A DNA stretch of 64,000 bases from JBFHRE01 sp041746105 (GTDB taxonomy: Bacteria; Actinomycetota; Acidimicrobiia; Spongiisociales; ZC4RG35), in assembly GCA_041746105.1 (NCBI GenBank), contig JBGTHP010000002.1, positions 1-64,000 on the forward strand. The letters are read 5' to 3'. Both the position numbers and the translations under genes were made by a program. Below the pieces are notes generated by a model that saw nothing but the letters and a program-made list of their open reading frames with translations, was not told the origin of the DNA and did no database searches. Numbering within the stretch: the first letter of the stretch is position 1; every line of letters begins with the position of its first letter. Of the stretch, positions 25,453 through 33,819 are shown one piece after another.

Positions 25453-26596
25453 CAACCGCCGGCTGAGCCTCCAGCCCTTCGATCAACTTTGCGATCCTTC
25501 CCGTGCAGGTCTCGTCCTGGCTGGGAGGCAACAACCGAACGAGATCTTCTGCCGCCGCCCGGAATGCTCGGGCGGCGGCGTTATCTGGGTCGGCTGATGT
25601 CACCGGGCTGCCCTCGTCCCCGCCCTTCACCACGGCAGGGTCCAACGGGATCTGGCCTATCAACGGAACCGACAGTTCCGTGGCCAGCTCCTCACCGCCG
25701 CCACGGCCAAAGAGGTCATATTTGACGCCGTGCTCACACTCGAATCCGGACATGTTCTCGATCACCCCGACGATCGGCATGTAGGACCGCCGGGCCATAT
25801 CCGCCACTCTCACGGCAACCTTTTGCGCCGCCTTCTGGGGCGTTGTGACCACGACCATCTCGGCCTGCGGTAGAAGGCGGGTGAGGGCCATCTGAATGTC
25901 TCCGGTGCCTGGGGGCATGTCGATGATCAAATAGTCGAGGTCGCCCCAAGCCACCTGTTTGAGGAACTGTTCGAGAGCCTTGGACAACATCAGACCGCGC
26001 CACATCAAAGCGGTTTCTTCCGAGTCGATGATGAGCCCCGTCGAAACCAATTTGATACCTGCCACCTCGGCAGGCGAGATCAATCGGGTTTTTTCGTCGG
26101 CCTCCAACCGTTCCTCGCTCCCGAGCATTCGGGGGATCGAGAACCCCCAGATGTCTGCATCCAGCAGTCCCGTGCGATACCCCATGGCGTGGAGAGCGAC
26201 GGCGAGGTTCACGCTCACCGAGGACTTGCCGACCCCGCCCTTTCCCGAACTGACGGCAACGACGCGGGTGGTTGGATGGACCTGGGTGGTCTCGGCGTTC
26301 TCTCTGGCGCGTTTGCGGGCGACCGACATGAGATCTGCGCGCTGTGCCTTGGTCATGGCGGTGGTTCTGACGATTGCTTCGTCGACACCTGGGAGCGCCT
26401 TGACCTTGCGGATCGTGTCGCCCTCGATCTGTGACCGCATCGGACATTCGGCGATCGTCAGGGCGATATCCACTGTCACCAGACCCGCCTCGATGTTCAC
26501 GCCCGCGACCATTCCCAATTCGACGATGTTCCCGCCCAACTCAGGATCGATGACCCGGCTGAGAGCCTCGTAGACGTCTGATTCTGTTGCCGGCAT
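25442..26596 (-). CDS. Mrp/ApbC-type iron-sulfur cluster carrier ATPase, 384 aa
   Basis: Residues 1-90 form a MIP18/DUF59 domain (YEALSRVIDPELGGNIVELGMV). The P-loop NTPase follows with VAVSSGKGGVGKSSVSVNLA (about 110-129), the DADIWG motif, and DLDYLIIDMPPGTGDIQM (Walker B region). The loop PIVGVIENMSGFECEHG is typical of Mrp/NBP35. It carries and transfers [4Fe-4S] clusters. A near-palindromic 28-bp element lies 13 bp upstream of its start. An A-type carrier gene (27436) is close, on the other strand. Confidence 0.92.
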   Translation of the reverse strand: MPATESDVYEALSRVIDPELGGNIVELGMVAGVNIEAGLVTVDIALTIAECPMRSQIEGDTIRKVKALPGVDEAIVRTTAMTKAQRADLMSVARKRARENAETTQVHPTTRVVAVSSGKGGVGKSSVSVNLAVALHAMGYRTGLLDADIWGFSIPRMLGSEERLEADEKTRLISPAEVAGIKLVSTGLIIDSEETALMWRGLMLSKALEQFLKQVAWGDLDYLIIDMPPGTGDIQMALTRLLPQAEMVVVTTPQKAAQKVAVRVADMARRSYMPIVGVIENMSGFECEHGVKYDLFGRGGGEELATELSVPLIGQIPLDPAVVKGGDEGSPVTSADPDNAAARAFRAAAEDLVRLLPPSQDETCTGRIAKLIEGLEAQPAVVTT

Positions 26597-26609
26597 ACGG
26601 GCTCAGGCT

Positions 26610-26637
26610 AATTATCACTATGGCGATAGTGGGAATT
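26610..26637 (-). promoter_or_regulatory. 28-bp near-palindrome in front of the Mrp gene
   Basis: AATTATCACTAT and ATAGTGGGAATT flank a GGCG centre and match as inverted repeats at 10 of 12 positions; the inner CACTAT/ATAGTG is perfect. It lies 13 bp upstream of the Mrp start codon. It is AT-rich compared with its surroundings, as expected for an operator overlapping a promoter. Confidence 0.6.
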
Positions 26638-26775
26638 GTGCAGCGATTGTTGCGATGGCTCTGTTGGACCGGGACGGTCCGATGTAGATGTTGGCGTGAT
26701 TTTTCCATCAGGTTTGATTCCTACTCGTCGGAGTCCGTTGCGGCGACGACGCCGGAGCTCGGATGAGGGGTAGCG

Positions 26776-27321
26776 TTGCTTCAATTGGAGATTGGATTCC
26801 TGCCACCCGCTGCCGCGGCCGACCGACGATTCGTGGACAGACTCGTGCGGCTCATCAACGATGCTTACCGAACTGCCGAAGATGGGATGTGGTTGGGCGG
26901 CATCAACCGAACCTCTGAGGAAGAAACTGCGACCGCGATCACCCATGGAGAGGTGGTTGTGGCGAAGATCGACGATCAGATGGTTGGCTCGGTGTTTGTT
27001 GGGCGCCTCGACGAGCGCACAGGTTGGTTCGGAGCGCTGGCAGTTCACTTACGACACCTCGGCAGCGGCGTTGGCAGCAACCTTGTCGCATTCGCAGAAG
27101 GGCATGCCCTCTCCACGGGAGCCGATGTCATGCAGATTGAAATCCTCGAGCCGGGCGCCGGTCACAGCCATACCGACAGGTTGGCCGACTGGTACCAGAG
27201 GTCGGGGTATGTTTTTGTGAGAAGGCTCGACCTGGCCGATTTCGATCCCACCGCGGTTCCTTTTCTGACCGGACCCTGCGGCGTCGCGATCTTGCGCAAG
27301 ACGCTGAGTCCTCTTTCGTGA
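26776..27321 (+). CDS. GNAT-family N-acetyltransferase, 181 aa
   Basis: The GNAT fold is visible through the GEVVVAKIDDQMVGSVFVG strands, WFGALAVHLRHLGSGVGSNL (acetyl-CoA loop R/Q-x-x-G-x-G type, about residues 85-104) and the C-terminal DWYQRSGYVFVRR motif. The start is TTG 26776 with GAGGGG about six bases upstream. The substrate is unknown. It may be cotranscribed with nothing else: the next gene begins 114 bp later. Confidence 0.8.
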   Translation: MLQLEIGFLPPAAAADRRFVDRLVRLINDAYRTAEDGMWLGGINRTSEEETATAITHGEVVVAKIDDQMVGSVFVGRLDERTGWFGALAVHLRHLGSGVGSNLVAFAEGHALSTGADVMQIEILEPGAGHSHTDRLADWYQRSGYVFVRRLDLADFDPTAVPFLTGPCGVAILRKTLSPLS

Positions 27322-27435
27322 TGGTGTGGACGTCCGTGGCACAATCCAGTTCTGTGTGCCCTGCCGATTCGGGAATTGTTAGGGGCCTCGCAGCCGTTAC
27401 ACTGAATGCACAGCGACTCCAAAAGAGGTCTGGAA

Positions 27436-27798
27436 ATGACGCAACTGCTTTCGATCAAGTCGAATCAACCACCAAAGGCGATAAGCCTGACCGACACGGC
27501 TGCGGGTAAGATCCGTGAGTTGGTCTCGGCCGAGGGCGACCCCAACCTCGCCTTGCGGATGGCGGTGCGTGCCGGCGGATGTAGTGGATTTTCGTACGAG
27601 ATGTTCTTTGATTCCCAGATCGAGTCCGATGACATCGTCGAGACCTTCGGGGACGTCAGGGTTGTCGTCGACCCGCAGTCGGTGGACCGGCTCCGTGGAT
27701 CCACGCTCGATTACAAAGACGGCTTGATGGGGGCGGGTTTTGCCATCGAAAACCCCAACGTCACCAAGTCATGCGGGTGCGGTAACAGCTTCAGCTAG
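27436..27798 (+). CDS. A-type iron-sulfur carrier (IscA/ErpA/HesB family), 120 aa
   Basis: The three cluster-binding cysteines are present: VRAGGCSGFSYEM and the C-terminal SCGCGNSF pair, with VDPQSVDRLRGSTLDY and GAGFAIENPN between. It delivers Fe-S clusters to target proteins. ATG 27436 (MTQLLSIK) follows a GAGGT-like site; a slightly longer frame upstream is less likely. Confidence 0.92.
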   Translation: MTQLLSIKSNQPPKAISLTDTAAGKIRELVSAEGDPNLALRMAVRAGGCSGFSYEMFFDSQIESDDIVETFGDVRVVVDPQSVDRLRGSTLDYKDGLMGAGFAIENPNVTKSCGCGNSFS

Positions 27799-28027
27799 TC
27801 GCGAGTTTCCGCGCTAGGAGAACTCAAGACGTCCCGGTCGGTGGGCGGCCTCTCGAATCCACTTTCTACGTGGTTCTTTCTCGCGCCAGGCCATATCCGG
27901 TGACTCGGCTGGTTCCCGTTCGATAGTCGGATCGCCAAGGCGCCGCCTTCCTCCGGGGCGCCGGCACCAAGGACCCACGCGACTCGCGACTGGCTACCCT
28001 CGGACCTATCGCAATTCAGGAGTTCTC

Positions 28028-28408
28028 GTGCCTAAAACCGTTCCCGTTCTGACATCCGCACCCAAGCCCCTGGCGCCCTATTCGATAGCCACCGAGGCGA
28101 ACGGGTTTGTCTTCATTTCGGGACAGGTGGCAATTGACACCACCGGCGGACCAACTCCGACGGACGTCGCCGATCAGGCTCGCCTGGTGATGACCAACAT
28201 CGGCGGGATTCTCTCCAACCTCGGTTTGTCGTACTCCGACATCGTCAAGACCACGATCTTCCTCGCCAGCATCGGTGACTTCGGGCGCGTCAACGAGGTG
28301 TACGGCTCGTTCTTCGAGTCCGACCCTCCTGCCCGTTCGACCATCCAGGCAGGCGCATTGCCGGCACCGCAGTACCTCGTCGAGATCGAAGCGATCGTGG
28401 CTCGCTGA
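28028..28408 (+). CDS. RidA/YjgF-family enamine/imine deaminase, 126 aa
   Basis: Typical RidA order: AYSIATEANGFVFISGQVAID-like opening (FISGQVAID), VMTNIGGILSNLGLSYSDIVKTTIFLASIGDF in the middle, and the signature PARSTIQAGALPAPQYLVEIEAIVA with the conserved Arg. These proteins hydrolyse reactive enamines from PLP enzymes. GTG 28028 is the start. The next gene starts 2 bp after its stop, suggesting it works with the aldehyde dehydrogenase in amine or amino-acid breakdown. Confidence 0.92.
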   Translation: MPKTVPVLTSAPKPLAPYSIATEANGFVFISGQVAIDTTGGPTPTDVADQARLVMTNIGGILSNLGLSYSDIVKTTIFLASIGDFGRVNEVYGSFFESDPPARSTIQAGALPAPQYLVEIEAIVAR

Positions 28409-28409
28409 G

Positions 28410-29921
28410 ATGAACAAAGAAGAGGTTTTTGCGACGCTCGGTCTCGGGGCCGCCAACCCTGGTGCATTCGCCGGGCGGTGGCTTGAGTTCGCCGATCCCG
28501 CGATCGAAGTCTTCAACCCGGCGACCGGCCAACTTCTGGCGACGGTTGCTGCGGCCACCGACGCCCAGTATCAACAGGTGGCCGACTCTTCGGCTGCCGC
28601 GTTCGACGCCTGGCGGGCCCTCCCTGCGCCCAAGCGAGGTGAATATGTCCGCCTGCTTGGAAACGCGCTGCGCGAAAAGCGCGATGCCCTCGGAGCCCTG
28701 GTTTCCCTCGAGATGGGAAAAATCCTTCCGGAGGGAATCGGCGAGGTTCAAGAGATGATCGACATCTGCGATTTTGCGGTCGGCCTTTCGCGTCAGCTCT
28801 ATGGCCTCACGATCGCCTCAGAGCGTCCTCTTCATCGCATGTACGAGCACTGGCACCCTCTGGGCCCCGTCGGTGTGATCACGGCCTTCAACTTCCCGGT
28901 CGCGGTCTGGTCGTGGAACGCCGCCATCGCTGCGGTGTGCGGAGACAGCATTGTCTGGAAACCATCCGAACTCACGCCCTTGACCGCGGTCGCCGTCACC
29001 AACATTGCAGCCGAGGTCATGGCTGGATCGGGTTTTGAAGGGGTGTTCAACCTTGCCGTCGGCGACAGGCGGATCGGCGAGCTGATGGTCGACGACGAAC
29101 GTCTTGCGTTGATCTCGGCCACGGGGTCGATCCGGATGGGGAAAGAGGTCGGGCCGAGGGTCGCCAGCCGGCTTGGAAGGACGATCCTCGAACTGGGCGG
29201 CAACAACGCCATCCTGGTGATGGATGATGCCGACATCGAGCTGGCGGTGCGCGCCGTGCTCTTTGCGGCTGTCGGGACCGCCGGCCAAAGGTGCACGTCA
29301 CTTCGCCGCCTGATCGTCCATCAGGACGTTGCCGGGCCCATGATCGATCGGCTGGTGAAGGGTTACGAATCGGTGCCGATCGGGGATCCTTTGGAAGAGG
29401 GCACGCTGATGGGCCCGGTCGTGGCGGAGCGGGCGGTGACTGCGTTCGAGGCCGCCATCGCAGAGGCAGTGGATCAAGGTGGCGTTGTACTCACCGGGGG
29501 AAAACGGATCGATCGGCCTGGCCACTTTGTCGAGCCGACGATTGTGAGTGTCCCCTCCGGTGCTTCGATCACCCAAGAGGAGACCTTTGCTCCGATCCTG
29601 TGGGTCATCACGGTCGGTTCGTTGGAAGAGGCGATCTCCGTTCAGAACGGTGTTCGCCAGGGGCTCTCATCGGCGATATTCACCGACTCGGTGCGCAAGG
29701 CAGAACGATTTCTCTCCCATCTCGGGTCTGACTGTGGGATCGCCAACGTCAACATCGGGACGTCGGGTGCGGAGATAGGTGGCGCGTTTGGTGGCGAGAA
29801 GGAGACAGGGGGAGGCCGGGAAGCGGGCTCTGACGCCTGGAAGGCGTACATGCGTCGACAGACGACGACGATCAACTGGGGAGAAGATCTTCCCCTTGCA
29901 CAAGGGATCCATTTCGGATGA
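28410..29921 (+). CDS. ALDH7-type aldehyde dehydrogenase (alpha-aminoadipic semialdehyde dehydrogenase-like), 503 aa
   Basis: NAD-dependent oxidation of an aldehyde to an acid. Catalytic Cys295 lies in VGTAGQRCTSLRRL and the general base Glu261 in ILELGGNNAILV; PLGPVGVITAFNFPVAVW and FGGEKETGGGREAGSDAWK are specific to the ALDH7/antiquitin subfamily, which oxidises piperideine-6-carboxylate/aminoadipate semialdehyde in lysine breakdown. ATG 28410 follows the RidA stop directly; its own stop overlaps the next start (ATGA). No lysine aminotransferase is nearby, so the pathway is inferred from the subfamily. Confidence 0.9.
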   Translation: MNKEEVFATLGLGAANPGAFAGRWLEFADPAIEVFNPATGQLLATVAAATDAQYQQVADSSAAAFDAWRALPAPKRGEYVRLLGNALREKRDALGALVSLEMGKILPEGIGEVQEMIDICDFAVGLSRQLYGLTIASERPLHRMYEHWHPLGPVGVITAFNFPVAVWSWNAAIAAVCGDSIVWKPSELTPLTAVAVTNIAAEVMAGSGFEGVFNLAVGDRRIGELMVDDERLALISATGSIRMGKEVGPRVASRLGRTILELGGNNAILVMDDADIELAVRAVLFAAVGTAGQRCTSLRRLIVHQDVAGPMIDRLVKGYESVPIGDPLEEGTLMGPVVAERAVTAFEAAIAEAVDQGGVVLTGGKRIDRPGHFVEPTIVSVPSGASITQEETFAPILWVITVGSLEEAISVQNGVRQGLSSAIFTDSVRKAERFLSHLGSDCGIANVNIGTSGAEIGGAFGGEKETGGGREAGSDAWKAYMRRQTTTINWGEDLPLAQGIHFG

Positions 29922-30259
29922 CGTCCAAACCAAGGCTGTCGGCCTTTTTCATCGATTGTGCGCAAGAGGACTGGGATGAGGGTGTCCGCTTCTGGGGCGA
30001 GGCCTTCCAGATAGAACCTCGAGCTGGCTCAGACGACAGTTACCTGAGTATGCCGGGAGCCATCCCTGGTATCCACGTCGAACTCCAGCGGATCGGCTCC
30101 GAATCTCGTTATCACGTCGACTTCGAGGCAGAAGATGTGGAGGCCGAGGTCTCTCGCTTCGAAACCTTGGGTGCAACGAGGGTGGCTCAGATCGAGAGCT
30201 GGTGGGTATTGCGGGCGCCGACAGGACATCTGTTCTGCGTGGTGCCGATCGACCACTGA
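29918..30259 (+). CDS. VOC/glyoxalase-like small protein, 113 aa
   Basis: A single VOC-type unit: AFFIDCAQEDWDEGVRFWGEAF at the start, then YHVDFEAEDVEAEVSRFETLGA and WWVLRAPTGHLFCVVP at the end. The His and Glu positions of a metal site are only partly kept, so it may be a binding protein rather than an enzyme. It overlaps the aldehyde dehydrogenase stop by 4 bp and probably belongs to the RidA-ALDH operon. Confidence 0.75.
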   Translation: MTSKPRLSAFFIDCAQEDWDEGVRFWGEAFQIEPRAGSDDSYLSMPGAIPGIHVELQRIGSESRYHVDFEAEDVEAEVSRFETLGATRVAQIESWWVLRAPTGHLFCVVPIDH

Positions 30260-30312
30260 TCCAACCGGCCGAGCTCCTGTTGTCCCGCACCGATGGGACT
30301 TATGCCTCTACG

Positions 30313-30357
30313 TGCATATGCAAGAATCTGCACATTATGCACAAGAGGCATTATGCA
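30313..30357 (+). promoter_or_regulatory. Three-fold GCA/TGC operator cluster at the start of the sulfur operon
   Basis: TGCATATGCA (30313-30322), TGCACATTATGCA (30329-30341) and GCATTATGCA (30348-30357) are phased about 16-19 bp apart and share a GCA-(AT)-TGC core; another TATGC lies at 30301. The last copy contains the regulator's start codon. Such a cluster fits cooperative binding and autoregulation by the HTH protein coded immediately after. Function is inferred. Confidence 0.6.
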
Positions 30358-30982
30358 GACCACTTCGCGATCACTTCTCACGGCGGCCGAGGTTCAGGCC
30401 GTTCTAGACGTTGATCGTTCGACCATCTACCGGATGGCCGGCGACGGTCGGCTTCCCGCCGTTCGGGTAGGGAGGCAGTGGCGCTTCCCTGCCCAGGAAA
30501 TAGCGCAGATGTTCGAAGTCGAATCTCCGGTAACAAATGGCACCTCGATCGAGCCAGGTGCGGCCGCTCAGATCCTCGCCGCCGTAGCCCCCGCCCTCGG
30601 TGTGATGATGGTGGTCACGGACCTCGATGGAATCCCATTGACTCCGGTGATCAACCCCACCCCGTGGATGCTCCAACAATCCGACCCCGACTCGGTTGTG
30701 GCCGACTGCATTGGCGACTGGAACCGGCTTGCCAATTCAGATGACCTCGCCCCGCGTTTTGTCGCTGCCCCTCCCGGGTTCGAGTGTGCCAGAGCCTTCA
30801 TTCGCTCCGGTGCCCAGCTCGTCGGGATGGTGCTGGCCGGCGGGATCGCCCCTGCCGGCTCGACCGGAACCGGATTCGTGCTTCTCGACGAGCAGGCCCG
30901 AGTTCGGGTTCTCGACGCGTTGCCCCGAGTTGGGGCCCTGATTTCGCGCTTTGCAGCTGACAACACAAGGAGTAACTCATGA
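30353..30982 (+). CDS. HTH (excisionase/MerR-type) regulator with PocR-like sensor domain, 209 aa
   Basis: Residues 1-55 form an excisionase-type helix-turn-helix (LLTAAEVQAVLDVDRSTIYRM, then LPAVRVGRQWRFPAQEIAQM). From about residue 70 a sensor domain resembles PocR-type ligand domains: MVVTDLDGIPLTPVINPTPWM, ADCIGDW, FECARAFIRSGAQLVGMVLAGGIAP. Two cysteines lie at the places where such domains have conserved Cys residues, which could serve redox or metal sensing. ATG 30353 has AGAGG six bases upstream. The stop overlaps the SQR start (ATGA), so the regulator is the first gene of the sulfur operon. Confidence 0.75.
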   Translation: MQTTSRSLLTAAEVQAVLDVDRSTIYRMAGDGRLPAVRVGRQWRFPAQEIAQMFEVESPVTNGTSIEPGAAAQILAAVAPALGVMMVVTDLDGIPLTPVINPTPWMLQQSDPDSVVADCIGDWNRLANSDDLAPRFVAAPPGFECARAFIRSGAQLVGMVLAGGIAPAGSTGTGFVLLDEQARVRVLDALPRVGALISRFAADNTRSNS

Positions 30983-32217
30983 AGAACCTGGTCGTTTTGG
31001 GTGCCGGAACCGCAGGCACGATGGTGGTCAACAAACTGAGGCCGCGGCTGCCCGCGGACGAGTGGTCGATCACGATCGTCGATCAATCGACGTCGCACCA
31101 CTACCAGCCGGGATACCTGTTCATCCCTTTCGGGACGTACCAGCCCGAGCAGGTGACCAAGCCGATACGCGAGTTCATACCTTCCGGGGTGGATCTGATC
31201 TCGGGCGAGATCGACCGAGTTGATCCAGCAGCATCGACCGTTCACCTGACGGATGGGTCGGAACTGAAATATGACCAACTTGTGATCGCAACCGGAACCA
31301 CACCCCGGCCGGATCAGATTCCGGGAACACTCGAGGGAGAGTGGCGCCAGAGCATTCACGATTTCTACACACATGATGGCGCAGTGGCCCTGGCCGACAA
31401 ACTCGCGGGGTGGGAGGGCGGTCGCCTCGTTGTGCACATCACCGAGATGCCGATCAAGTGCCCGGTGGCTCCTCTCGAATTCACCTTCCTCGCCGACTCG
31501 TTCTTTTCAGATCGCGGAATGCGCGATCGAATCGAGATTGTCTACGTGACTCCCCTCGACGGAGCGTTCACGAAGCCGGTTGCCTCGAAGCGACTGGGGG
31601 GAATGCTCGAGGACCGCAAAATCCATCTCGAGACCGATTTCATGATCGAGAGGATCGATTATGAACAGAAGGTGTTGGTCTCCTACGACGAGCGCGAGAT
31701 CCCGTTCGACCTGCTGGTAACGGTTCCACTCAACATGGGAGCAGACTTCGTCGGCCGCAGCGGGCTCGGCAACGAACTCAACTTCGTCCCGGTGGACAAA
31801 GAGACGTTCCTCTCGACCGACCACCCGAACGTTTTTGCGCTTGGCGACGCTGCCGATCTTCCGACATCGAAAGCCGGCTCGGTTGCCCACTTCGCGGTTG
31901 AGATCTTCGCCGACAACTTTCTCGAGCACATTGCCGGCCGTCCGATGTCGGGTCGTTTCGACGGACACGCCAATTGCTTCATCGAATCCGGCTCTGGCAA
32001 AGGGATGTTGATCGACTTCAACTACGACACTCAGCCCCTGCCCGGCAAGTACCCGCTCCCCGGCGTGGGCCCGTTCAGCCTTCTCAAAGAGACCGAGATG
32101 AACCACTGGGGAAAGTTGATGTTCAAGTGGATGTACTGGAACGTGCTGCTACCTGGGCGTGAACTGCCACTCCCGGCCCTGATGTCCATGGCCGGCAAAG
32201 AAGAGGTGCCGGCATGA
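30979..32217 (+). CDS. sqr: Sulfide:quinone oxidoreductase family flavoprotein, 412 aa
   Basis: Oxidises sulfide to sulfane sulfur and passes electrons to quinone at the membrane surface. The FAD start is LVVLGAGTAGTMVVNKL, with VIATGTTPRPDQIPG as the second nucleotide motif and VFALGDAADLPTSKAG near the end. Two redox cysteines, Cys161 (MPIKCPVAPLEF) and Cys333 (HANCFIESG), match the SQR core pair. The C-terminal tail MFKWMYWNVLLPGRELPLPA is amphipathic and likely membrane-binding. It overlaps both neighbours by 4 bp. I expect sulfide, not NADH, as substrate since the Cys pair is retained. Confidence 0.85.
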   Translation: MKNLVVLGAGTAGTMVVNKLRPRLPADEWSITIVDQSTSHHYQPGYLFIPFGTYQPEQVTKPIREFIPSGVDLISGEIDRVDPAASTVHLTDGSELKYDQLVIATGTTPRPDQIPGTLEGEWRQSIHDFYTHDGAVALADKLAGWEGGRLVVHITEMPIKCPVAPLEFTFLADSFFSDRGMRDRIEIVYVTPLDGAFTKPVASKRLGGMLEDRKIHLETDFMIERIDYEQKVLVSYDEREIPFDLLVTVPLNMGADFVGRSGLGNELNFVPVDKETFLSTDHPNVFALGDAADLPTSKAGSVAHFAVEIFADNFLEHIAGRPMSGRFDGHANCFIESGSGKGMLIDFNYDTQPLPGKYPLPGVGPFSLLKETEMNHWGKLMFKWMYWNVLLPGRELPLPALMSMAGKEEVPA

Positions 32218-32894
32218 CCACTACGACCACGATTGATGCCCGATTGGACGGGATCGAAACCCAGCTAGCGCTCCTGATAGAAGACTCCCAGCGGCGGGTG
32301 ATCCGTCAGGCAGCCCTGAGCGAATTGGTGAGCGACATGGCGCCCGTTGGCAGAGAGGCGATGGCCGGCGTTTCCGATTGGCTGAGCGGTACCGAGATCA
32401 ACGCTGCCAAGGTGGGCCGCTTGGCCGGCGCAATGGCCGGTTCCTTGAGTGAGATCGAAGCTCTGGTCAGGGCGCTCAAGCCCTTGAGCGGCCTGGTCGA
32501 GACCATGTCGGAGTTGAGCGGCCCGGCCCTCGAGATGACTACGGCGCGGCTCGGTGAAATGGATCAGCGTGGCTATTTCCAATTCATGCGCAGTGGCTTA
32601 GGTGTTCTCGACCGAATTGTCACAGGGTTCGACGAGGGTGACCTCGATGCTCTCGGAGACAATGTGGTTCTGATGCTCGAGACGCTGCGCGACATGACCC
32701 AGCCCGACGTGATGCTGATGCTGAGACGCACTCTTCACTCGGTTCAGGCAGCAGATGCGGAGGAACCGCCTGGACTTTTCGGGTTGCTGCGGGAAATGCG
32801 GAGGCCTGAGGTTCGACGAGGTCTGGCCAGGCTGGTCCAGGTGTTGGATTCATTGGGAACAGAAACAAACGAAGACACTCAGGAGGTGTACTGA
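32214..32894 (+). CDS. DUF1641 protein of the sulfur operon, 226 aa
   Basis: An all-helical acidic protein with no cysteine and no membrane helix. The family core appears in the second half: YFQFMRSGLGVLDRIVTGFDEGDLDALGDNVVLMLETLRDMTQPDVM in short motifs, then EEPPGLFGLLREMRRPEVRRGLARLVQVLDSL. DUF1641 genes occur next to SQR-like flavoproteins and formate dehydrogenase accessory genes. A scaffold or regulatory role in the SQR complex is possible. Its start overlaps the sqr stop (ATGA) and its stop shares one base with the tusE start. Confidence 0.8.
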   Translation: MTTTTTIDARLDGIETQLALLIEDSQRRVIRQAALSELVSDMAPVGREAMAGVSDWLSGTEINAAKVGRLAGAMAGSLSEIEALVRALKPLSGLVETMSELSGPALEMTTARLGEMDQRGYFQFMRSGLGVLDRIVTGFDEGDLDALGDNVVLMLETLRDMTQPDVMLMLRRTLHSVQAADAEEPPGLFGLLREMRRPEVRRGLARLVQVLDSLGTETNEDTQEVY

Positions 32895-33208
32895 TGAGTA
32901 CTGCGACGATCGCAGGTCGTCCGATCACGGTGGACGATGAGGGTTTCCTCACCGTCTACAACGAATGGGACGAGTCCCTCGCCAAGGAACTCGCCGCCCA
33001 GATCGGAATCGAGATGACGGACGAGCATTGGAAGGCTGTCCGCTTCGCGAGGGAAGATTTTCTCTCTCAAGGTGAGACCCCGACGCTGCGGAGGGTGCAG
33101 GTCACGGGGGGCGTCTCGACAAAAGAGATGTTCACCCTCTTCCCCAAGAAGCCGGCCAAAAAAATGGCCTACATAGCCGGGTTGCCCAAGCCGGCCGGAT
33201 GCGTCTGA
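32894..33208 (+). CDS. TusE/DsrC-family sulfur carrier with one cysteine, 104 aa
   Basis: The family is recognised by the N-terminal TVDDEGFLTVYNEWDESLAKEL, the EHWKAVRFAREDF helix, and the C-terminal arm ending AGLPKPAGCV. Only the last cysteine (Cys103) is present; the second DsrC cysteine eleven residues earlier is Ala92. It is therefore TusE-like: it can carry a persulfide but cannot form the DsrC trisulfide bridge. AGGAGG lies at 32881-32886. Neighbours suggest it takes sulfur released by the SQR/DsrE2 step. Confidence 0.88.
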   Translation: MSTATIAGRPITVDDEGFLTVYNEWDESLAKELAAQIGIEMTDEHWKAVRFAREDFLSQGETPTLRRVQVTGGVSTKEMFTLFPKKPAKKMAYIAGLPKPAGCV

Positions 33209-33226
33209 ACGAAAGGACACAACGAA

Positions 33227-33736
33227 ATGACTACCACTATGGACACCCCGGTCAAGGTCCCATCGTTTGAAAATGAGACCGACCGCAAGCTGGCCATCAT
33301 CTGCTCCAAGGGATCCCTCGACATGGCCTACCCGGGATTGGTTCTCGCCAACGCGGCGTTGGCAGAAGGCATCGAAGTCCATATGTTCTTCACCTTCTGG
33401 GGTTTCGACATGATCAACAAAGAGACGATGGGGCATCTCAAGTTCACGCCGGTCGGCAACCCCGCCACCCACATGCCGACGATGTTGATGGGACTGCCCG
33501 GAATGACTGCTTTCGCCACGCACAGGATGAAGAAGCAGATCGAAGGTATCGACATACCGGATGTGCCGGAGTTTCTGGATCTGATCACAGACGCTGGTGG
33601 CCATCTCTGGGCCTGCCGGATGTCTGCCGACATGATGCACATCGACCTCGGGGAGTTGTATGAGAGAGTTGAAGGGATCATCTCCGCAGGCGATTTCATC
33701 GAACTGTCGGAGGGCGCCCAGGTGATTTTCATCTGA
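33227..33736 (+). CDS. DsrE2-family sulfurtransferase-like protein, 169 aa
   Basis: A DsrE/DsrF/DsrH-like protein of the DsrE2 type. The core shows KLAIICSKGSLDMAYPGLVLANAA with Cys26, MFFTFWGFDMINK, PTMLMGLPGMTAFAT, and HLWACRMSADMM with Cys130, the cysteine expected to carry persulfide. The PGM..ATHRMKK region suggests membrane association, as in DsrE2A. In sulfur oxidisers such proteins act with TusA and rhodanese; here TusE takes that place. It ends the tight part of the operon, before the hairpin at 33752. Confidence 0.88.
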   Translation: MTTTMDTPVKVPSFENETDRKLAIICSKGSLDMAYPGLVLANAALAEGIEVHMFFTFWGFDMINKETMGHLKFTPVGNPATHMPTMLMGLPGMTAFATHRMKKQIEGIDIPDVPEFLDLITDAGGHLWACRMSADMMHIDLGELYERVEGIISAGDFIELSEGAQVIFI

Positions 33737-33751
33737 GCGAGAGAAACCGTG

Positions 33752-33782
33752 GTCGGACGGGTCCCTTCTCGGCCCGTCCGAC
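33752..33782. terminator. Hairpin between the dsrE2 and DUF302 genes
   Basis: GTCGGACGGG and CCCGTCCGAC form a perfect 10-bp stem with an 11-nt loop. No T-run follows on either strand, so it may be a partial terminator or an RNA-processing stem that lowers expression of the DUF302 gene. Confidence 0.5.
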
Positions 33783-33819
33783 TACATTCGTGGCACGGCC
33801 TCACCAACAAGGAGCATCG

